From: Plectrocnemia conspersa
Lineage: Eukaryota; Arthropoda; Insecta; Trichoptera; Polycentropodidae
Reading direction: 5' to 3'
Length of the DNA: 64,000 bases
Assembly: GCA_009617715.1 (NCBI GenBank)
Contig: VTFK01000055.1
Coordinates: 744,001 to 808,000, forward strand
This document shows, piece after piece, positions 61,820-64,000 of the stretch. A program made the position numbers and the translations under genes. Position 1 is the stretch's first letter. Each line of letters opens with the position of its first letter. Below the pieces are notes generated by a model that saw only the letters and a program-made list of their open reading frames with translations, ran no database searches and was not told where the DNA came from.

Positions 61820-62022
61820 CTATATTGATAGTTAGATTGCTAACCATTCCATTATCATCTATAGCTGTTGGTGCTCTTAAATTTATAAAAAAATCATTAA
61901 TTTTTAAATTTAAATCAGTGTTAAATCTGACTTTCTTACGTTAAAATTTTAATTACACTTAAAAAATAAAACTATCAAAAAAAACACTGAGTTTTGAAAT
62001 CATAATTAGACTGATAAAATAA

Positions 62023-62043
62023 TATACATATATATAAAGCCTA

Positions 62044-62112
<69 letters not shown>

Positions 62113-62116
62113 TATT

Positions 62117-62153
<37 letters not shown>

Positions 62154-62200
62154 TTTTTATATATATATATATATACATATATATAAAGCCTATATTTAAA
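62023..62200. repeat. Compound (AT)n microsatellite with flanking direct repeats
   Basis: Several AT tracts lie between two copies of ATATATAAAGCCTATATTTA (near 62031 and 62181). Confidence 0.9.
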
Positions 62201-62268
62201 GCTGTAAGATCTTGGTTATTTTTTTTTTTATTTATTAAATCTTCCGTTTTAACCTGATAGGCGTAAGC

Positions 62269-62316
62269 CTGATTAAGTTAATCAGATATAATGAATACCT
62301 ACAAGTAAGTATTAAA
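62269..62316 (+). repeat. ~48-bp dispersed direct repeat, copy 1
   Basis: CTGATTAAGTTAATCAG then TATAATGAATACCTACAAGT; 40 or so of 48 bases match the copy at 63752-63800. The start is a palindrome with one central base. Confidence 0.75.
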
Positions 62317-62351
62317 GTCTGGGAATCAGTGACATCTATATTAATAAATAT

Positions 62352-62515
62352 AAATTATTATGTGTAATATAATTTATAACCAATGGATGTCACTGCAGCT
62401 GGAACCGATTTTTTTTATAATAGTGCTTTTTTTATAAATAAACATAATAGCTCGAACTCGCAACCTCAGAGTTACTAGTCTGAGACGTTACAGACTACGC
62501 TATTCCGTTCTTAGG
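62352..62515 (-). repeat. tRNA-derived SINE, copy B
   Basis: The minus strand has TAGCGTAGTCTG (A box) and GAGTTCGAGC (decayed B box), then the same body CAGCTGCAGTGACATCCATT and tail as copy A. It lies in the presumed otopetrin intron. Confidence 0.8.
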
Positions 62516-63089
62516 AGTTCAATCAGTTGCCGGCAGAGTAATTTATGGCCGTTCAATATTTGAAAATGACATCCTAAGCTTCCACCTAAAACAGCTGGCG
62601 TTTCAAAGGCTTCGAGCAGTCTTTTTATACTTATTTATAAAACGAGAGAAATGACTGCTCTCAGCTATCAACTTTTTAAAAAATAAAATTTTTCTCGACA
62701 GCGAAAATACGGATTTCAAAAAACCTAGTAATGAATAGAAACCATCTACAATTTAATAATTATATCACATTATAATCTGAATACATGAAATTTAATCATC
62801 ATGTCTAATATGTTTTGGCCTGATTTTTTTTTTCATTTAAATTTACGCTATTAAGTCACTAACATTGGCAGGTCAAGTTGACCAGCAGATTCAAAATAAA
62901 CAGGTTTAAAAATATTCTAACAATGAAGAGATTATTTTAATGGTAAACAATTTTTTCATTATTTATTTTCACTGTCCAGAACGATTCGATAATTCATAAT
63001 ATAACATATCCAAAAATAAGTGCTTTTGAGACTTTCTGACAGTTCATTTTTCATAAAAGTTAAGTGCAGGTATGAATCTCAAGAGGATT

Positions 63090-63440
63090 TACATTGCAGT
63101 TGTTGACAAACGCTACGGTTATACCCAGATGGGTTTTGGCAGCAAAGTGGGCGAGCCCTAAATCTCCCGCAGGAGAGGCTATGTATAGTCTACAACCACG
63201 GACTTGAAGACTTCAAGAATTAAACTGAGCTCTCTAACTTGAACTAAAATTGTATTAATTATTATTTAGTTTTGTATGTGTTATATTTTAATATATGTAT
63301 ATTTTAATTTTTACTATACTTATGGATAACTTTATAATTTTTATTTTTGTAAACAATGGAAATGGTTATAAACCAGTATTGTGCATGTGTGTCTGTATGA
63401 TATTGTGCTCATGAATATTTTTGAAATAAACTTTTATAAA
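63090..63440 (+). repeat. Possible retroelement or transcript 3' end
   Basis: A GC-richer start (63090-63230, with the palindrome CTTGAAGACTTCAAG at 63203) passes into AT-rich sequence. It ends in AATAAA (63425-63430) and a short A-run, which looks like a polyadenylated 3' end copied into the genome. No coding motif identified. Confidence 0.35.
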
Positions 63441-63751
63441 AAAATAAGAGGCCGACAAACTTCATAACATTAAAAAACAACTGCTTCTCTCATCACGTAA
63501 AACCCTGATCTAGCTCGACATCTTATAAACAGAGTAAAGCCGCTTTTGGGAAGACTAGACTCTTTGAATCATGGACAATACGGAAAGAAGAATTTGCGTA
63601 AACAAAAACAGCATATATTTTTTTAAGATAAAATAAGCACCAATTATCACAAAGGCCAGGACAAATGCATAGTTTTTTTTTTAAATTCACAGTGAAACCT
63701 GGCAAGCATAAGTCTAATGCACTTTAACAGAGTAAATATATAATATATCAA

Positions 63752-63800
63752 CTGATTAAGTAAATCAGGTATAATTAATACCTAAAAGTAAGTATAAATA
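63752..63800 (+). repeat. ~48-bp dispersed direct repeat, copy 2
   Basis: CTGATTAAGTAAATCAG then GTATAATTAATACCTAAAAG; see copy 1 at 62269. Confidence 0.75.
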
Positions 63801-64000
63801 ATCAAACTGAAATCCATGATCTCTCGGCTCTGGAAGCCGGCTAATAAGTCGCAACTTGTTCACACTTGACACTGACTATCTCAACGGATCAGACTATTGG
63901 ATTAGTTAATTTAAATAGATGTAGCGTCAGCAGTTGCTGCTATAAAAAATCATTCATTGTATTTTTTTATTACACCTCGTATGACATGATAAATTATTAT

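Larger units (their letters stand above)
61820..64000 (-). other. Probable upstream otopetrin intron, filled with repeats
   Basis: No further exon with otopetrin signatures is visible upstream of the acceptor at 61821-61820. The stretch holds (AT)n tracts, a SINE copy, a duplicated ~48-bp motif and a 3'-tail-like sequence near 63.1-63.45 kb. If the gene is intact, this is a long intron continuing past the window edge; if it is a truncated pseudogene, it is plain flank. Confidence 0.35.

Overview
The window is animal nuclear DNA, almost certainly from an insect. It is very AT-rich with long A/T runs, (AT)n microsatellites, tRNA-derived SINEs, Jockey/CR1- and RTE-type LINE debris, hAT, piggyBac and Tc1/mariner-type relics, and one spliced gene with 66-69 bp introns. 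There is no operon, Shine-Dalgarno or long uninterrupted ORF structure. The order cannot be fixed from this sequence alone.

Only one gene is recognised with confidence: the 3' end of an otopetrin-family proton channel on the minus strand at 61017-61819. Three exons, two short introns with canonical borders, the C-terminal family signature and a poly(A) signal are visible. Its middle exon carries a one-base frame break, so it is either a young pseudogene or an assembly error in an AAAA run. The rest of the gene would lie beyond the right edge of the window or in a long intron.

The first 60 kb is a gene desert of three components. (1) AT-rich DNA, including old decayed tandem arrays near 4.87-6.26 kb, 10.45-11.95 kb and 32.0-33.5 kb. 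(2) Transposon fossils: LINE pieces at 17.0-17.4, 35.6-36.7, 37.7-39.1, 50.7-51.2, 53.7-54.9 and 60.15-60.3 kb; two ZBED5-like hAT copies with intact 8-bp target duplications at 41.8-43.3 and 58.2-59.7 kb; a third hAT-like element at 22.3-23.3 kb; a DUF4817-type transposase relic at 45.1-45.76 kb; piggyBac-like MITEs at 20.1 and 50.2 kb; and several inverted-repeat elements, the most notable at 47628-48668. (3) About twenty GC-richer islands of 100-450 bp spread from 3 to 57 kb. They carry palindromes and sites resembling Sox, CRE, GATA and GAGA motifs, but mostly no convincing coding frame. They look like conserved non-coding or regulatory elements; a few could be exons (minus strand 15199-15364, plus strand 23650-23805, minus strand 25220-25405).

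No new biological system is established. The best leads are the 1041-bp element with ~180-bp inverted repeats, whose internal segment recurs at two other places in the window, a LINE family whose 3' hairpin is kept in copies with different loops, and a Penelope/hammerhead-like motif near 28.8 kb. Gene-level function of the remaining DNA cannot be read from sequence alone.
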